A stretch of DNA of 64,000 nt from Flaccisagitta enflata. Its lineage: Eukaryota; Chaetognatha; Sagittoidea; Aphragmophora. Each line of letters opens with the position of its first letter. Position 1 is the stretch's first letter. Both the position numbers and the translations under genes were made by a program. The stretch covers positions 8,804,001 through 8,868,000 of the forward strand of contig OZ231127.1 of NCBI GenBank assembly GCA_965153355.1. The letters run 5' to 3'. The notes under the pieces are model-generated. The model was given only the letters and a program-made list of their open reading frames with translations, did not search any database and was not told the origin of the DNA. Of the stretch, positions 1 to 11,917 are shown one piece after another.

Positions 1-340
1 CCCCATCTCTTAGCTTGATGCTTCTTTGGCATGGTGCTTATGCTAATTTGCATAATGCCGTTCACAATCAAGATGTCACAAGATAGGGTATGAACAATTA
101 AAACATAATTTCAACATCTTCGGCATTCAATTTAAAGCTGATGTTGACAATGACTGTCAGAATTGACAGACAATGCAAAAGAAGGCAGCGCTAACTGGTC
201 GTAACGGTCGTAAAGGTGTTGGGCATGATTTAGTTTAAAGAAGAAAACTAGTTGAATACGGTAAACGACTATTCAGGCTGAACGAAACACTTGGTCTTCA
301 ATCCATATGTTCTTGTTTGTCTCTTTGGTCTTGGTCTTCA
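1..340. other. AT-rich DNA without recognised genes
   Basis: I see no gene, tandem repeat or clear inverted repeat in this left edge. One AGCGCT core (near 188) resembles the CAGCGCTG octamers clustered elsewhere in the window. It is probably ordinary intergenic or intronic DNA. Confidence 0.6.
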
Positions 341-458
341 TCTTCTTCTTCTTCTTCTTCTTCTTCTTCTTCTTCTTCTTCTTCTTCTTCTTCTTCTTCT
401 TCTTCTTCTTCTTCTTCTTCTTCTTCTTTTTCTTCTCCTTCTTTTTCTTCTTCTTCTC
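341..458. repeat. (TTC)n microsatellite
   Basis: An almost perfect TTC tract of about 88 bp is followed by about 30 bp of degenerate pyrimidine repeat. Long Phe, Leu or Lys reading frames across it are produced by the repeat and are not genes. Confidence 0.95.
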
Positions 459-478
459 TTCCTTTTTATGTTTTCGGT

Positions 479-654
479 TCACTTTAACACTTTGCTTTTC
501 TTTGTCTTTCCTTCTTCTTTTTTTTTTTTTGTTTTACTTGTTCTTCTTGTTCATCTTTTACCTCACTGCTCCTGCCCAAATGGTCTATTGACCTTAAAAA
601 CAGCCCATGCTCAACTGCACGCAACTGGGGTAGCCATGTTTCTGGCCTTGTTCA
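479..654 (+). mobile_element. HINE-like repeat, 3' fragment
   Basis: The sequence matches the 3' two-thirds of the structured repeat family described at 33116-33327. It has the CACTTT segment, the 'CACTGCTCCTGCCCAAATG' block, a third arm reading GCACGCAACT and the end TCTGGCCTTGTT. The 5' hairpin and tetranucleotide core are missing, and the TTC microsatellite lies just upstream. Confidence 0.7.
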
Positions 655-957
655 TAGAATGAAACGGTTGAAGAAATATCGAATTTAAAAAAAAAAAGAT
701 GATTATTTTTTTTGCCATTTTTGAAAATGAAGTTCAATTTTCTCAGCAACCGCTCAACTGATTCACATGAAATTTTACACAGATTAACTACTTTTTCTGA
801 TTTTCTGAAGATTAAAATATTTCGATCATTTTTAGCAAATGGCTGTCATTTTTTACCATCAAGATTCCAGATAGGTTGACTTTTGAGGCCAATAGAGCCC
901 TGGGTCGCAACTGGACGCAGGCAAAACCATATATAGGCATGATCAGCACCCAAAGTA
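655..957. other. AT-rich DNA, nothing recognised
   Basis: I see no gene, tandem repeat or long inverted repeat. Both strands are AT-rich with frequent stop codons. Confidence 0.5.
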
Positions 958-1568
958 CTAACTAGCTCATAAATATACGGACACCTACTCATATTCATAG
1001 TAGCTAAACTTCAATATCCTATAGAAAAATAAAGGTAGATCAACAAACTATAACAAAAAATCTTCCATTCAAGACCAAGCAAAGCTCAGTGGCTCAATCC
1101 GTTTTCAAATGAGAGCGTTTTGAAGAAAAACTGTCATTTTACCAAAATCGAATTTAAAGGTTTTCAGTTTAAATCATTAAATGACAGCCTACATAGAAAG
1201 AGCTCCTAAATCCAAATAGATTGGCAAAAATCATTCTGCTTGACCTCATTAGATCACATTTTTACTAAATATTTTGAATATTGAAAAAATTGGAGGCTGA
1301 AGTTATATTTTTTGCTCTAAAATTATCTAATATCAAAAGAAAACAAAAGAAAAATCCATGACTTTTTGTTGCTTACTGAGAAATTAAGGATAGACAGATT
1401 TTAGTAAAAAAATCATCGACCAATCCGATAGAAACTCGTTACAGAAGTTCTTGATAGATCAAAATACCATATGATTACTAAAAATGATCTAATGGGATAT
1501 ATATTTCATTCAGTGAATCAAAATGCAAATCGTTATCCAGCTGTCCGTATATTTATGAGCTAGATGGT
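958..1568. mobile_element. CTAG-ended inverted-repeat element, copy 1
   Basis: The two ends are perfect inverted repeats over about 22 bp, beginning CTAGCTCATAAATATACGG. The span between the CTAG ends is 602 bp. A second copy in the opposite orientation lies at 29211-29820, has the same 602-bp spacing and looks roughly three-quarters identical by eye. There is no ORF, so this is a non-autonomous DNA transposon. The superfamily is unknown and the target duplication is unclear. In copy 1 both ends read CTAGCTCAT; in copy 2 both read CTAGGAAAT. Confidence 0.75.
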
Positions 1569-1989
1569 ACTTCAAATTAGTGGTGGTAGGAATAACTGCA
1601 AGTGCCCGCGTTACTAGTTACAGCTATGAAAAACTGAAAATCGTCGAAAAGAGAATATACAGGAAAAAAGAGGGGTAAAAAGATAGGTAAATAGAGGAAT
1701 CAGTTCCTCTACGACTTATACCCTCAGAAAGTATCCCTGGGGGGTCAGATACATGGCTTAGTTGGTTTGAAACATCTATTGGTGTAACTACAGTGTCCAA
1801 TTCAAAAAAGGGTAAAAATTTTTTTAAAAATGAATAAAATTGGGTAGTGGCCTTACAGAGGGGCCTGCTCAGATCCTGGCATGTTAAAATCGATTTTTTT
1901 TATTGTTATGACCCACTGTATAACAAAGAACCAATTTTGGAAAAAGTCACTTTTGCTGATTTTTGGCAAAATAATTCCTCCTCAGGGAA
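1569..1989. other. AT-rich DNA, nothing recognised
   Basis: No gene or repeat was recognised. Short ORFs here lack any domain character. Confidence 0.4.
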
Positions 1990-2135
1990 GTCAGTGGGTT
2001 GGTCGGTCCCCATTTTACTTTTTTTATGTTTTTGCGGTCTTTGGCCTCACTGCTCCTTGCCAAATGCTTTAGTAACTCAAATACTGCCCCTGCCCACCCG
2101 CACGCGACTGAGGTAGCCGTGTATCCGGCCTTGTT
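1990..2135 (+). mobile_element. HINE-like repeat, 5'-truncated
   Basis: The copy begins inside the tetranucleotide core (GGTTGGTCGGTCC). It continues through 'TTTGCGGTCTTTGGCC' and 'CACTGCTCCTTGCC', then the third arm GCACGCGACT, and ends with the terminal hairpin GCCG-TGTATC-CGGC and CTTGTT. The 5' hairpin is missing. Confidence 0.8.
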
Positions 2136-2639
2136 CAAAGAAAAGTTGCTCACAAAATCTTATTGTCCTCTGTGAAGTGATCAGGCGATGGCATGATTAG
2201 AAAAAATCAACATGAATTCTTACAATAGAGGCTTGATTCTGTTTGACAAGCACCTACAGTGGGGTTCGTGGAATAACAGCCTAAACTGGAGGAAGGTTTT
2301 TAAGTGTCTTAATATCATTTGACAAACTTGATATTTGAAATATAAGTTGTCCACTTGATGCTTTTGTCCCTGAGTTTTTCGGTTGCTATGGAGACCAAAA
2401 TTATTTTCTTGAACGTTTGTAACAACTAGAATATCAATATTTAGACAAATATCATCAGGAAACATTGCTCAGAATTAAATTTTCTAAAACTTTCCCACAG
2501 TATGTCCTGTAAGAATATTGCTCATTTAGCCGTTGCTAGCAACCCATTGCATAACGACCTCTGTAGTAACGCCATTTCCGGTATTCTCCATGGCAACGTA
2601 ACGCCATTTTGGCGTCTATATGGCATTATTTGAGGTGTT

Positions 2640-3110
2640 ATTTTTTTTGTCATCGCTGTCACTTTTTTCTCCATCTTTTATACTCATTATGGATTTTTTG
2701 TGATCATTTGAAAAAAAAACTAAACTTGGAAAGAATGTTATATGATATGTTTATCATTAATAATGATTCTTTTTCATTTTTCATAATTCACTTTTCACTT
2801 ATCACTTTTTAATTTTCATTTTTTACTTTTTGTTTTTCATTTTTCATTTTTTTCCCTTTATTTTTTATTTTATTTTTTTTTATTTTCACTTTTCATTTTT
2901 TATTTTTTTCACTTTTTAATTTCAATTTTATGTATTTTCTTTTTCACTTTTTGACTTTTTGACTTTTTTCCTTTTTGTTTTTTTTTTCCTTTTTGATTTT
3001 TTTCTTCTTTGATTTTTTTCCTTCTCTACTATTTTTTTGATTTTTTTTCTTTAAATTTTTCCACTTTTAATTTTTGATAAATAGTTTTTCTTTTTTCTTT
3101 TTTTTTTAAC
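2640..3110. repeat. T-rich low-complexity tract
   Basis: About 470 bp is dominated by T with short interruptions (TTTTCATTTTTCATTTTT and similar). It lies inside the foldback element. No gene is visible. Confidence 0.8.
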
Positions 3111-3281
3111 CTTTGATATCTAAGGTTTCATATCTAAAATGACCAAAATTTGAATATGATCAATCATTCTCCAACATGCTTAACATGAGATTTGATAACA
3201 TCGATGTAACGTATGTGCTGAACCGATTCTCTTGGTTTTGGTCTCAGTCTCTCATAGAGAGATAACTACAGAGATATAGAC

Positions 3282-3458
3282 AGACTGACAGACTGACTGA
3301 CTGACTGACTGACTGACTGACTGACCGACAGACACATACAGACCTTTTATTTAATGTTTATTAACTAGCTTTGAATAGCTTTGAATAGCTTCAAATAGTT
3401 GTAAATAGCTTTTGATAGCTTTTGATAGCATCCTATAGTTTTATATAGCTTTAAATAG
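3282..3458. repeat. (GACT)n tract and degenerate 11-bp tandem repeat
   Basis: A GACT/GACA tract covers about 3282-3332. It is followed by about nine imperfect copies of a TAGCTTTGAA-like unit (about 3363-3458). Both are internal to the 2257-5421 element. Confidence 0.7.
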
Positions 3459-3625
3459 ACCGTAACTACCAGAAACGAAGTCGTTATATGCAAAAATCGT
3501 AACTATAGTGTCTTTGATGCTATTGGGGAATAGCAAAATGTGACAAAAAACGGGTTTCCGAATTTTCTACGCAATCCGTTGGTTGCTAGTAGAGATGCAG
3601 AAGCGGTAGATTTTTGGACCGCTTC

Positions 3626-3826
3626 CGCTTCCACTTCCAAAAGGCATATTTGAGAATTGACAGCTTCCGCTTCCGCTTCCGCTTCCACCATTTTAAAAAG
3701 CATAGCTTCCGCTTCTGCTTCCGCTTCCACACTTTTAGGAGGCATAGCTTCCGCTTCTGCTTCCACTTCCGCTTCCGCTTCCGCTTCCGCTTCCGCTTCC
3801 GCTTCCGCTTCCGCTTCCGCTTCCAC
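3626..3826. repeat. (TTCCGC)n hexanucleotide array, left
   Basis: Hexamer repeats TTCCGC with some TTCTGC and TTCCAC variants fill the left subterminal region of the hAT-type element. Ser/Ala-, Glu/Ala- and Arg/Lys-rich frames here are translations of the repeat. Confidence 0.9.
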
Positions 3827-4004
3827 ATTGTTGAGTATTTCACTAAAATATTTACTTAAGTTATGTAAAATGTTTTTTTATGTAAAAAAAGAGAGGGGAT
3901 AAAACAAGGAAATATAAAAGATAATAAAAAATATGTTAATGACAAAGATATTAATATAATTTTTTTGCTGTCACTAGTTATTGCAATGAGTTTAACAATC
4001 ATTT

Positions 4005-4078
4005 TGTCTTTATTTATTTATTCATTTATTTATTTATTTATTCATTTATATATTTATTCATTTATTTATTTATTCTAT
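4005..4078. repeat. (TTTA)n microsatellite
   Basis: TTTA repeats are interrupted by TTCA and TATA variants. Confidence 0.85.
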
Positions 4079-4244
4079 ACCTTTCAACTAATCTTTGAAA
4101 TCATTTTTTTCTTAAATTTGTATATTTATTTATGACATCATTGGATCATCTATTTGCTTTTGTTTTTCAAAAATTTATGAAATCAGGTCTTAAGGTATAT
4201 GAGTCTTGCTCCTTTCCAATTAACCAATCAACTGTGAATAAATG

Positions 4245-4690
<446 letters not shown>

Positions 4691-4892
4691 AGACAGACAG
4701 ACAGAAAGACATATACAGACAGACAGAAAAAAATCAGATAAAGCGAAAGAAGAATAAAAGGATAGACCAACAGAGACAAACAGATAAAAGAAAAATATAC
4801 GAAAGCAATAAAAAAAATAATAACACCAAGAGAAAAAAAAAAGTATCATTAAAACTGACATGATTATTGTCAAAATATTGCCAGGATCTGAA

Positions 4893-5090
4893 GTGGAAGC
4901 GGAAGCGGAAGCGGAAGCGCTTGATTATGTCCTTTCGCTTCCGCTTCCGCTTCCATTAGGCATCCAAAAAAGTTTTCGCTTCCGCTTCCGCTTCCACTTG
5001 ATTGTAAAATTGCGCTTCCGCTTCCACTTCCGCTTCCATGCTCAAACTACCGCTTCCGCCCGCTTCCGCTTCCGCTTCCGCTTCTGCATC
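4893..5090. repeat. Hexanucleotide arrays, right
   Basis: A short GGAAGC run (4893-4920) is followed by blocks of TTCCGC. This is the inverted counterpart of the array at 3626-3826, so the hexamers form part of the extended terminal inverted repeat of the hAT-type element. Confidence 0.85.
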
Positions 5091-5423
5091 TCTAGTTGCT
5101 AGGGAGCATCATTTAGCGGTTGCTATGTGTGATGCCCCCTAGCAACGGCTAAACGAGCAATATTCTTACAGAACATACTCAGGGAAATTTGTAGCAAATC
5201 TAATTTTGAGCAATGTTCCCTGACAATATTTCTCAAAATATTGATGTTTTAGTGGTTATTAATGTTTGAAAAAATAATTTTGGTTTCCATAGCAACCGAA
5301 AAACTCAGGGACAAAAGCATCGAGTGAACAACTTATATTTCAAATATCAAGTTGGTCAAATGAAATTAAGACACTTAAATACCTTCCTCCAGTTTAGGCT
5401 GTTATTCCACGAACCCCACTGTA

Positions 5424-6179
5424 TCAAATTTATGATCTATTATTTTCATGATCTACATGGTTTAAAGTACTCAAATGCTTTGTGCCAGAAAAGCCGAGTC
5501 CATCCTTAACAATCTAGATCATGCTCTTGTATTGCCTCATTAGAATTCTTTGTAGTTCTATCAGTACATGAGTGCATGAGCTTCTTACTATCTTAGAAAA
5601 AAAAAATGTTGCAACCTAAGATTTTATTTCGTTTTTTACCTAAACAACATAAACCAGTGAATTGCAAATCAATAGGTAATTGATATTTGGTCCCCTTAGT
5701 TCAATGATGGCCGCCATTTGCAAGGGGATTGGTTTACAGAGCCTCTGGAATAGGCCAGGGGTTTTGAGTAAAAAATTGGCAAAAACCTTTTGTATTTTGC
5801 ACTTTGGCTCAAAATCGATATAGTATCAATGTTCTGTCTTCAAAAGTTGCCTGGGACATTGGGAAGTTGTGACCGCCACCCCCCCCCCCTCAGAAGGAGG
5901 TAGCCTTTCAATTTTGAACAATTGATCTTGTTTCTTTGATAAGATCTAGACGGATTGATCAAAAAATTTGAGAGTCTCATTTGAAAGATATTTACCTGGA
6001 GAACATGAATTATCATTAGTATGGAGGATGGGACCCTAATGGAGCTCCTAAAGGGCTCTTAAGGGTCCCCAAAAGGTTCTAAAATGGTCTGAAATAAGAT
6101 TAATCTGAATGTTTGTGTTTTGTTTCAGGCTTTTCATTGCTGACTGACTCATTACATTGATATACGGCAGAGAATCAAG
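5424..6179. repeat. Dispersed repeat family R, left inverted arm (about 5690-6115)
   Basis: The segment from GGCCGCCATTTGC (about 5709) to the GGGTCCCC region is an imperfect inverted copy of about 8395-8735. It shares the poly-C/poly-G run, 'GCACTTTGGCTCAAAATCG' and CATTGGGAA. Related DNA occurs at 27235-27720. About 5424-5689 holds nothing recognisable. No ORF. Confidence 0.6.
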
Positions 6180-6391
6180 TTTTTAGTCGCGTGCAACGCG
6201 ACTCTACATTCCTCTTTATCCATCCATCAGTTTGTTAATTGGTTGGTTGGTCGGTTGGTCAGTCACATTTTATCTTTTTAATGATTTTTATCTTCTGACC
6301 TTGCTGCTCCTGCCCAAATGATCTAGTGACCTCAAATATGGTCCCTGCCCACCCGCAAGCGACTAAGCTAGCCATGTATCCGGCCTTGTTA
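6180..6391 (+). mobile_element. HINE-like repeat, complete copy
   Basis: The 5' hairpin AGTCGCG-TGCA-ACGCGACT is followed by CTACA and a GGTTGGTC core. Then come 'CTGCTCCTGCCCAAATGATC', the third arm GCAAGCGACT (one mismatch to the hairpin arm) and the 3' end GCCATGTATCCGGCCTTGTT. The length of about 210 bp equals that of the best copies. Confidence 0.9.
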
Positions 6392-6815
6392 CTTAACATT
6401 TGACTTTTTTCAGTCAGGTAAAAAGTCAAAGTCAATCTTTGACATTCCAGAGAAAGTTAGTTTTCATTTTCCTATTTGGAAGTTGGGAATCTCCTCCGGC
6501 TGATTGGAGCCTCAAATCAAATTGATAGGGTAAGTAATTTTGATAATTCTTTTTCATTTGGCACGAAGCAGAATGTTCTATGTCAATTATTTTTCGAGTT
6601 ATGATTTTTTCAATCTTTTTTTATGAAAAATTCTTATTGAATTTTTTTTTATTTTTTCTGACTTCAAGTAGGATCAAAATCTAAGTATGCAAACAGAAGA
6701 AAACATGTACATGAGCATGCTTCCAGCATTTTAGCTCATATGGCTCATTTAGCTCACTTAGATCAATCTTTTTTTTTTTCTGAATGCAATAAATGAAAAG
6801 ATACATTGATTCATA

Positions 6816-7582
6816 CAGGGTGTATCACATCAAACAGGACAAAAGAAAACGATGTATTTTTGCTTCTAGAAGTGCAAAATCATTTCTGAAAACTGTTTCT
6901 AAAAGATAACTTCAGACGATTTTTGAATGATACAGACTTTTGCTAGTCATGGTTAACATATATCCTCAGCAAAACCATGAAAAAATGCCTTTTTTTAGCA
7001 AAAAATGCTAATTTCTATCCAAATTCAAGGTTTTTCCTTAGATTTTTCAAGTCATATTCACATATAGATGACAAAAAATGGTCAGAAATGTTTGTCAGTT
7101 ACGCTAGGACACTGAAGATTGGGATTCCCTCATGACCTTTGTCAAAATTGTATCATTCAATATAGTTATTGAAATTTTTATCAATGCACATAAAACTTTT
7201 TTGTAATGAAACTTACAAAAAAGTCTCTGGACCTAACCAATATTGTACAATTTTCTCATTTTTTGCAGAGGTATGATTCTACCTCACAATATCTTTAATT
7301 CAAGACCATTGCCAGGATTGTAGCACCATTTGTTTGGAAATGAGAGTAGGATAAAAAGATGCTTGTCAATATACAACAAAACAAGCAAAAACTAAAAGTA
7401 AAAACTATACTTTGCTTTAAACAATACAAAGGGATTCAGTGTTCTTAATGAGCCTTTGGCAAAATACAGATATAAAAATCGTTTTTTAAGAGCTTTCTGA
7501 ACCTGTTTACAGAATCATTCTACCATTTCTAGAAGCAAAGATACATCGTTTTCTTTTGTCCTGTTTGGCGTGGTACTCCCTG
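6816..7582. mobile_element. TA-flanked inverted-repeat element (767 bp)
   Basis: The left end reads CAGGGTGTATCACATCAAAC and the right end, reversed, reads CAGGGAGTACCACGCCAAAC. The inverted similarity continues for about 60 bp. TA dinucleotides flank both ends (6814-6815 and 7583-7584). There is no ORF. It fits a non-autonomous Tc1/mariner-like element. The ends resemble those of the 52972-54277 element (CAGGGTTTTTCACGCCAA). Confidence 0.8.
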
Positions 7583-8394
7583 TATTAACCACTTACTCAC
7601 TAAAGTTGGAAACACGTGTGCATACAGACAAATGGACCAGCAGACTGTCTTGCAGATGGACATGGCTTTTTAAAGTTGGATAGCTAGCAACTAAGAGATC
7701 GTCCTCAGTTAATTCATCTTGGTAAGACGGCGTACTTCCGAAGGCAATATTTGTGTTTCAAAGGGGGCTAAAATCAAAAATTGAAAATGAATAAAACTGA
7801 ATGATTATATCAAAATAATCATTGAAATATGTCAAAGTTATTATTTTTTTGCAAAATTTGCATTAAACAATGAAATAGAACCATATATCGGTAAAGTTAA
7901 GAAAAAAGATATATTGCAAATTACAGAGAATTTCATTTTTGGTCACTGACAGGGGGCCCATTTAAATTCTAAGATTGCATAGAAAATGAAAAAATGAGAA
8001 AACTAAAAACATAGTTCTCTTCGAAAAAACAATTACGGAGAGAACTATGTTTTTGAAAATGCAAAATTTCCCTGCATTTGAAAGTCTTAGAATTTAAACG
8101 GCAAGAAAAGATAAAAAGATGTAAGCAAGATTTCATGAAAACCTTGATTTTCTTGTCTTTTTTTATGTGAATTGCATAGTTTAAATTACTTTTGAGGTCA
8201 GAATATGATAGATATGTATACACCAAGTGTCTTTAAAGACAATGTGTCTGTTAAAAGCATACCTTCACCATTATTGTACTGATAATGATCCAAAAAGTAT
8301 GGTGAAACACTTAATTTTCCTTCGAAAATTCGCCGTCGTAAGAAGGAAACAAAATTTTTGACTAATCACATTTTTTTATCCTTTGATCCTTTTT
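7583..8394. other. AT-rich DNA with an imperfect palindrome
   Basis: No gene is seen. Imperfect inverted repeats are centred near 8030. The outer pairs include AAGACGGCGTACTTCCGAAGG (about 7723) with its rough complement near 8330, and TTTAAATTCTAAGA (about 7961) with TCTTAGAATTTAAA. The inner pair is the hairpin at 8005-8054. The region may be another foldback element whose ends I cannot define. Confidence 0.4.
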
Positions 8395-8735
8395 TGGGCC
8401 CCTTAAGGGCCCTTTCTAGGAGACCCATGGGAGTCCCATGCTTCATACTAGTCATGATTTATGCTCTTTACGTAAATATCTTCCAAATGAGACCACTCAC
8501 AGGTTTTTTAATCAATACGTATAGATTTTATGATGAAAATAAGGTAAATTGCTCAAAATTGGAAGATTACTTCTTTCAGAGGGGGGTAGGGGGGGTGGCT
8601 GTCACAATTTCCCAATGTCCAAGGCAATTTCTGAGGACAGAACAGTGATACTACATCGATTTTGAGCTAAAGTGCAAAATACATAAGCGTTTTGCCAATT
8701 TTTCACTCAGAAGCCCTGGCCTACTCTGGAAGCAC
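8395..8735. repeat. Repeat family R, right inverted arm
   Basis: This is an imperfect inverted copy of about 5690-6115, in which the 6180-6391 and 6816-7582 elements lie between the arms. It runs directly into the R sequence at 8736-9195. Confidence 0.55.
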
Positions 8736-9195
8736 TTTTGCGTGATAGCACTCAAAACTATTATTGCAATAAGATATATTTCCCTTTCTTATCTTTGAAT
8801 GATCATAACTTTTTGATGGCTGAACCTATTTTGTATTGCTAAAAAAAAAGATGCCCCTTAAAAAACTCTGCATTCTGGTCACCAATTTTTTCCTAGATTT
8901 ATAAAAAAACAAATGAGTTATGATTCTTTAAATAGAAAAGGTTATCTAAAAAGAAGTCAAGATGAGAATTCTTCAGAAGCAATCATTTCATTCAAAGTTA
9001 AATAATTTCTAAACCAATTAAAGGGGTTTTCGCATTGGGCATATTATCTTGATATTATCTAGATATTCCCTATGTAATATCTCGATAATTTTCCCAATGC
9101 GAAAACCCCTTAAGTTAGAGAGATGCGGTTTGCACAGCTGGCTTGAAAATTTGAAGAGCTTTAATTCTGTCACCAATTTTTTTAAGATAAGTTTA
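8736..9195 (+). repeat. Repeat family R, copy interrupted by two insertions
   Basis: The sequence matches the reverse complement of 27235-27650. Shared segments include 'CATAACTTTTTGATGGCTGAACC'-like, 'GGTCACCAATTTTTT' and 'GATGCGGTTTGCAC' stretches. It is interrupted by a MITE at 9022-9110 and by the hairpin element at 9196-11321, and resumes at 11322. No ORF. Confidence 0.7.
9022..9110. mobile_element. 89-bp MITE, PIF/Harbinger-like target duplication
   Basis: Terminal inverted repeats of 18 bp (AGGGGTTTTCGCATTGGG) are flanked by TAA on both sides (9019-9021 and 9111-9113). The paralogous repeat R copy near 27335-27385 has the site without the insertion. A 3-bp TAA duplication suits PIF/Harbinger. 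A TTAA reading (piggyBac-like) is possible, because the left flank is TTAA and the right junction can also be read as TTAA. Confidence 0.85.
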
Positions 9196-11321
9196 CAGTA
9201 CGAGTATCAAAGAACTGTAAAACTCTGGGGAAGCCATATCTGCCAAACGGCTAGGATTTATTATCAAATTTTTTAGCACATAATGCACCTATAGGTCTAC
9301 TATGTTGTTTAAGGTTTTGGAGCCACTCCAACAAATTCATTTTTTTTTAGTCCAAAAATTTTTTCTCTCAATTTTTTGCTGATTTTAACTACAAAAATTA
9401 CATTAAAAAAAGATCTCTCATATGTATATCAGTTAGACACATTTACACAAATTTCATTTTTTGTTGGGGATTTTCCGCCAATTTTTGAAGCTATAGCGCC
9501 CAAAACTCAAAAAACACAAAAAGTTAAATATTTCCTAAGGTTTTCAATAAAATCGCCTGATTTTTGGCGTGGTAGTAGTTTTAGGACTCACTAATAAGTG
9601 TGCAAAATTTCAGCTCTTGAAATCTAATTTTAATACAGTTATGAAATTTTGAATTTTTCACAAAATACAGTGTAGGACGATTTTTCATCAAAAAATTTTT
9701 TTTCAACTAAAAAATTCTGTCAATTGTCATATCTTGATATAATTAATAACAAATTATAAGTTTCTAAGAAATTTTTTGAGCTAGCCCTGTTAGAAAAAAA
9801 AATTTTTCTCAAAAATTGCAAAAATGACCCATTTTTTGAGGTTGAATAAAAACTGTTCCTGTCATCCGATCATCTTCCATTTTGGTGGAGTTGTTACCTG
9901 TTATCTACCTTAACTTCACCTAAAATTTGAGCTCACTGCGACTAACGGTTGCGGAGAAATTGAAGTTCAAAGTTACTTTGTCAGAGTAAAATCAGCAAAA
10001 TTTGCATTTTGGCCATTTTTGAGCTTGCATAAGATTTTATTTTTTCTTTCAGATACCTTCTTTTTTGCTGAAGTTACCAAAGTTTAAGCATATATTCATA
10101 TTCCAGAATTTCACATTTGTCAGTGAAGCCGTTTTAGAGCTATGATGGTCCAAAGTTTCAAAAAACGCCAATTTTTTAACAAAAATTATAAAGAAAATTT
10201 TTCAAAAAAATTGAAAGAAAAAAATTGTCTTTAGGGTTTTGGATCTGGGCAAATAAGATATTTTTCAATTGATTTGACCCCCCCTTTGTAGACCATTTTT
10301 TTGAAAATTTTTTGCCAATTTTTTACCCAAAGATTTGGTGGAAAAATTGGTGTATTTTGAAACTTTGCACCATCCTAACTCTGAAACGGCTTCACTGACA
10401 AATGTGAAATTCTGGAATATAAATATATGCTTAAACTTGGGTAACTTCAGCAAAAAAGAAGGTATCAGAAAGAAAAAACAAAATTTTATGCAAGCTCAAA
10501 AATGGCCAAAATGCAAATTTTGCTGATTTTACTCTGACAAAGTGACTTTGAACGTCCATATCTCCGCAACCGTTAGTCGCAGTGGGCTCAAATTTTAGGT
10601 GAAGGTATAGTAGATAACAGGTAACAACTCCACCAAAAATGAAGATGATCGGATGACAGGAACAGTTTTTATTCAACCTCAAAAAATAGGTCATTTTCGC
10701 AATTTTTGAGAAAAAATTTTTTTTTCTAACATGGCTAGCTCAAAAAATTTTTTAGAAACTTATAATTTGTTATTAATTATATCAAAATATAACAATTGGC
10801 AGAATTTTTTATTTGAAAACAAAATTTTTGATGAAAAATCATCCTACACTGCCTTTTGTGAAAAATTCAAAATTTCATAACTGTATCAAAATTTGATTTT
10901 AAGAGCTGAAATTTTGCAAACTTATTAGTGAGTCCTAAAGCTACTACCACGCCAAAAATTAGGCAATTCTATTGAAAACCTTAGGAAATATTCCACTTTT
11001 TGTGCTTTTTGAATTTTGGGTGCTATAGCTACAAAAATTGGCGGAAAATCCCCAACAAAAAATGAAATTTGTGTAAATGTGTCTAACAAATATACATACA
11101 AGAGATTTTTTTTTAATGTAATTTTTGTAGTAAAAATCAGCAAAAAACTGAAAAAAAAATTTTTGGATTAAAAAAAATGAATTTGTTGGAATGGCTCTAA
11201 AACCTTAAACAACATAGTAGACCTCTAGGTGCATTACGTGGTAAAAAATTTGATTATGAATCCTAGCCGTTTGGCAGATATGGCTTCCCCAGAGTTTTAC
11301 AGTTCTTCAATACTCGTACTG
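9196..11321. mobile_element. Giant hairpin (foldback) element, copy 1
   Basis: The two arms of about 1.03 kb are inverted copies of each other with a centre near 10259, so almost the whole 2126 bp folds back. Ends read CAGTACGAGTAT at left and the same, reversed, at right, with TA flanks (9194-9195 and 11322-11323). There is no transposase ORF. CAGT ends with TA suggest a Tc1/mariner-type transposase in trans. A second copy lies at 23080-25762 and shares inner sequence such as 'CATCCGATCATCTTC'. The empty target is visible in the R copy near 27270-27290. Confidence 0.88.
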
Positions 11322-11917
11322 TACTCATTTAGGAGTTATTGATCAAAATATATCGACAAGCATTTAAAGCAACAACTCTGTTAAGAATAAAAAAATTCAT
11401 GTAAAGTGAGATTCTGAAACTACTCCAAATTTCTGACCAAATGCCGCAAACTGCATCCTTTTAGCTCAAGGCATTTAGATATGACAAGCAAAAAAAAAAA
11501 CGATACCCCAATTGAAAAACGGCAAAAATAATGCATCTTGTTTCTTTTTAGTTTCTGCATTGAGTAACAAAGAGTAGATTGGAGGTTTTTTCACCTAACC
11601 TTTGGTCCTCTATACAAGGCCAAACATTTCCTACATTTTTGTGGTCAATTTCAACCCCACTGGGTCATTTGGATTGCAATTGAAGCAAAAGGAAGGACCC
11701 ACCATTTGCTATAGAATGGTTTAAAACTCATTCAAGGAGAGGAGAGTTTATACTATAGATTTGTGTTAAAATGTTTAGAAAATCCATACTCAGGTAATCA
11801 TTGAAACTTAAATATGCGATACTAAGTATTTGATAGATTCTAAACATTCTTTTATCAATTCTATGTCAATAAACCAACTAATTCCCATTTTGTCGTTACA
11901 TTTATGAGCTAGATAGT
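11322..11917. other. End of repeat R and AT-rich DNA
   Basis: About 11322-11480 continues repeat R after the hairpin insertion (GAGTTATTGATCAAAATATAT). The rest is AT-rich without a gene. Near 11898 an ATTTATGAGCTAGATAGTAC segment matches the terminal repeat of the CTAG-ended element, so a terminal fragment of that family may be present. Confidence 0.5.
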
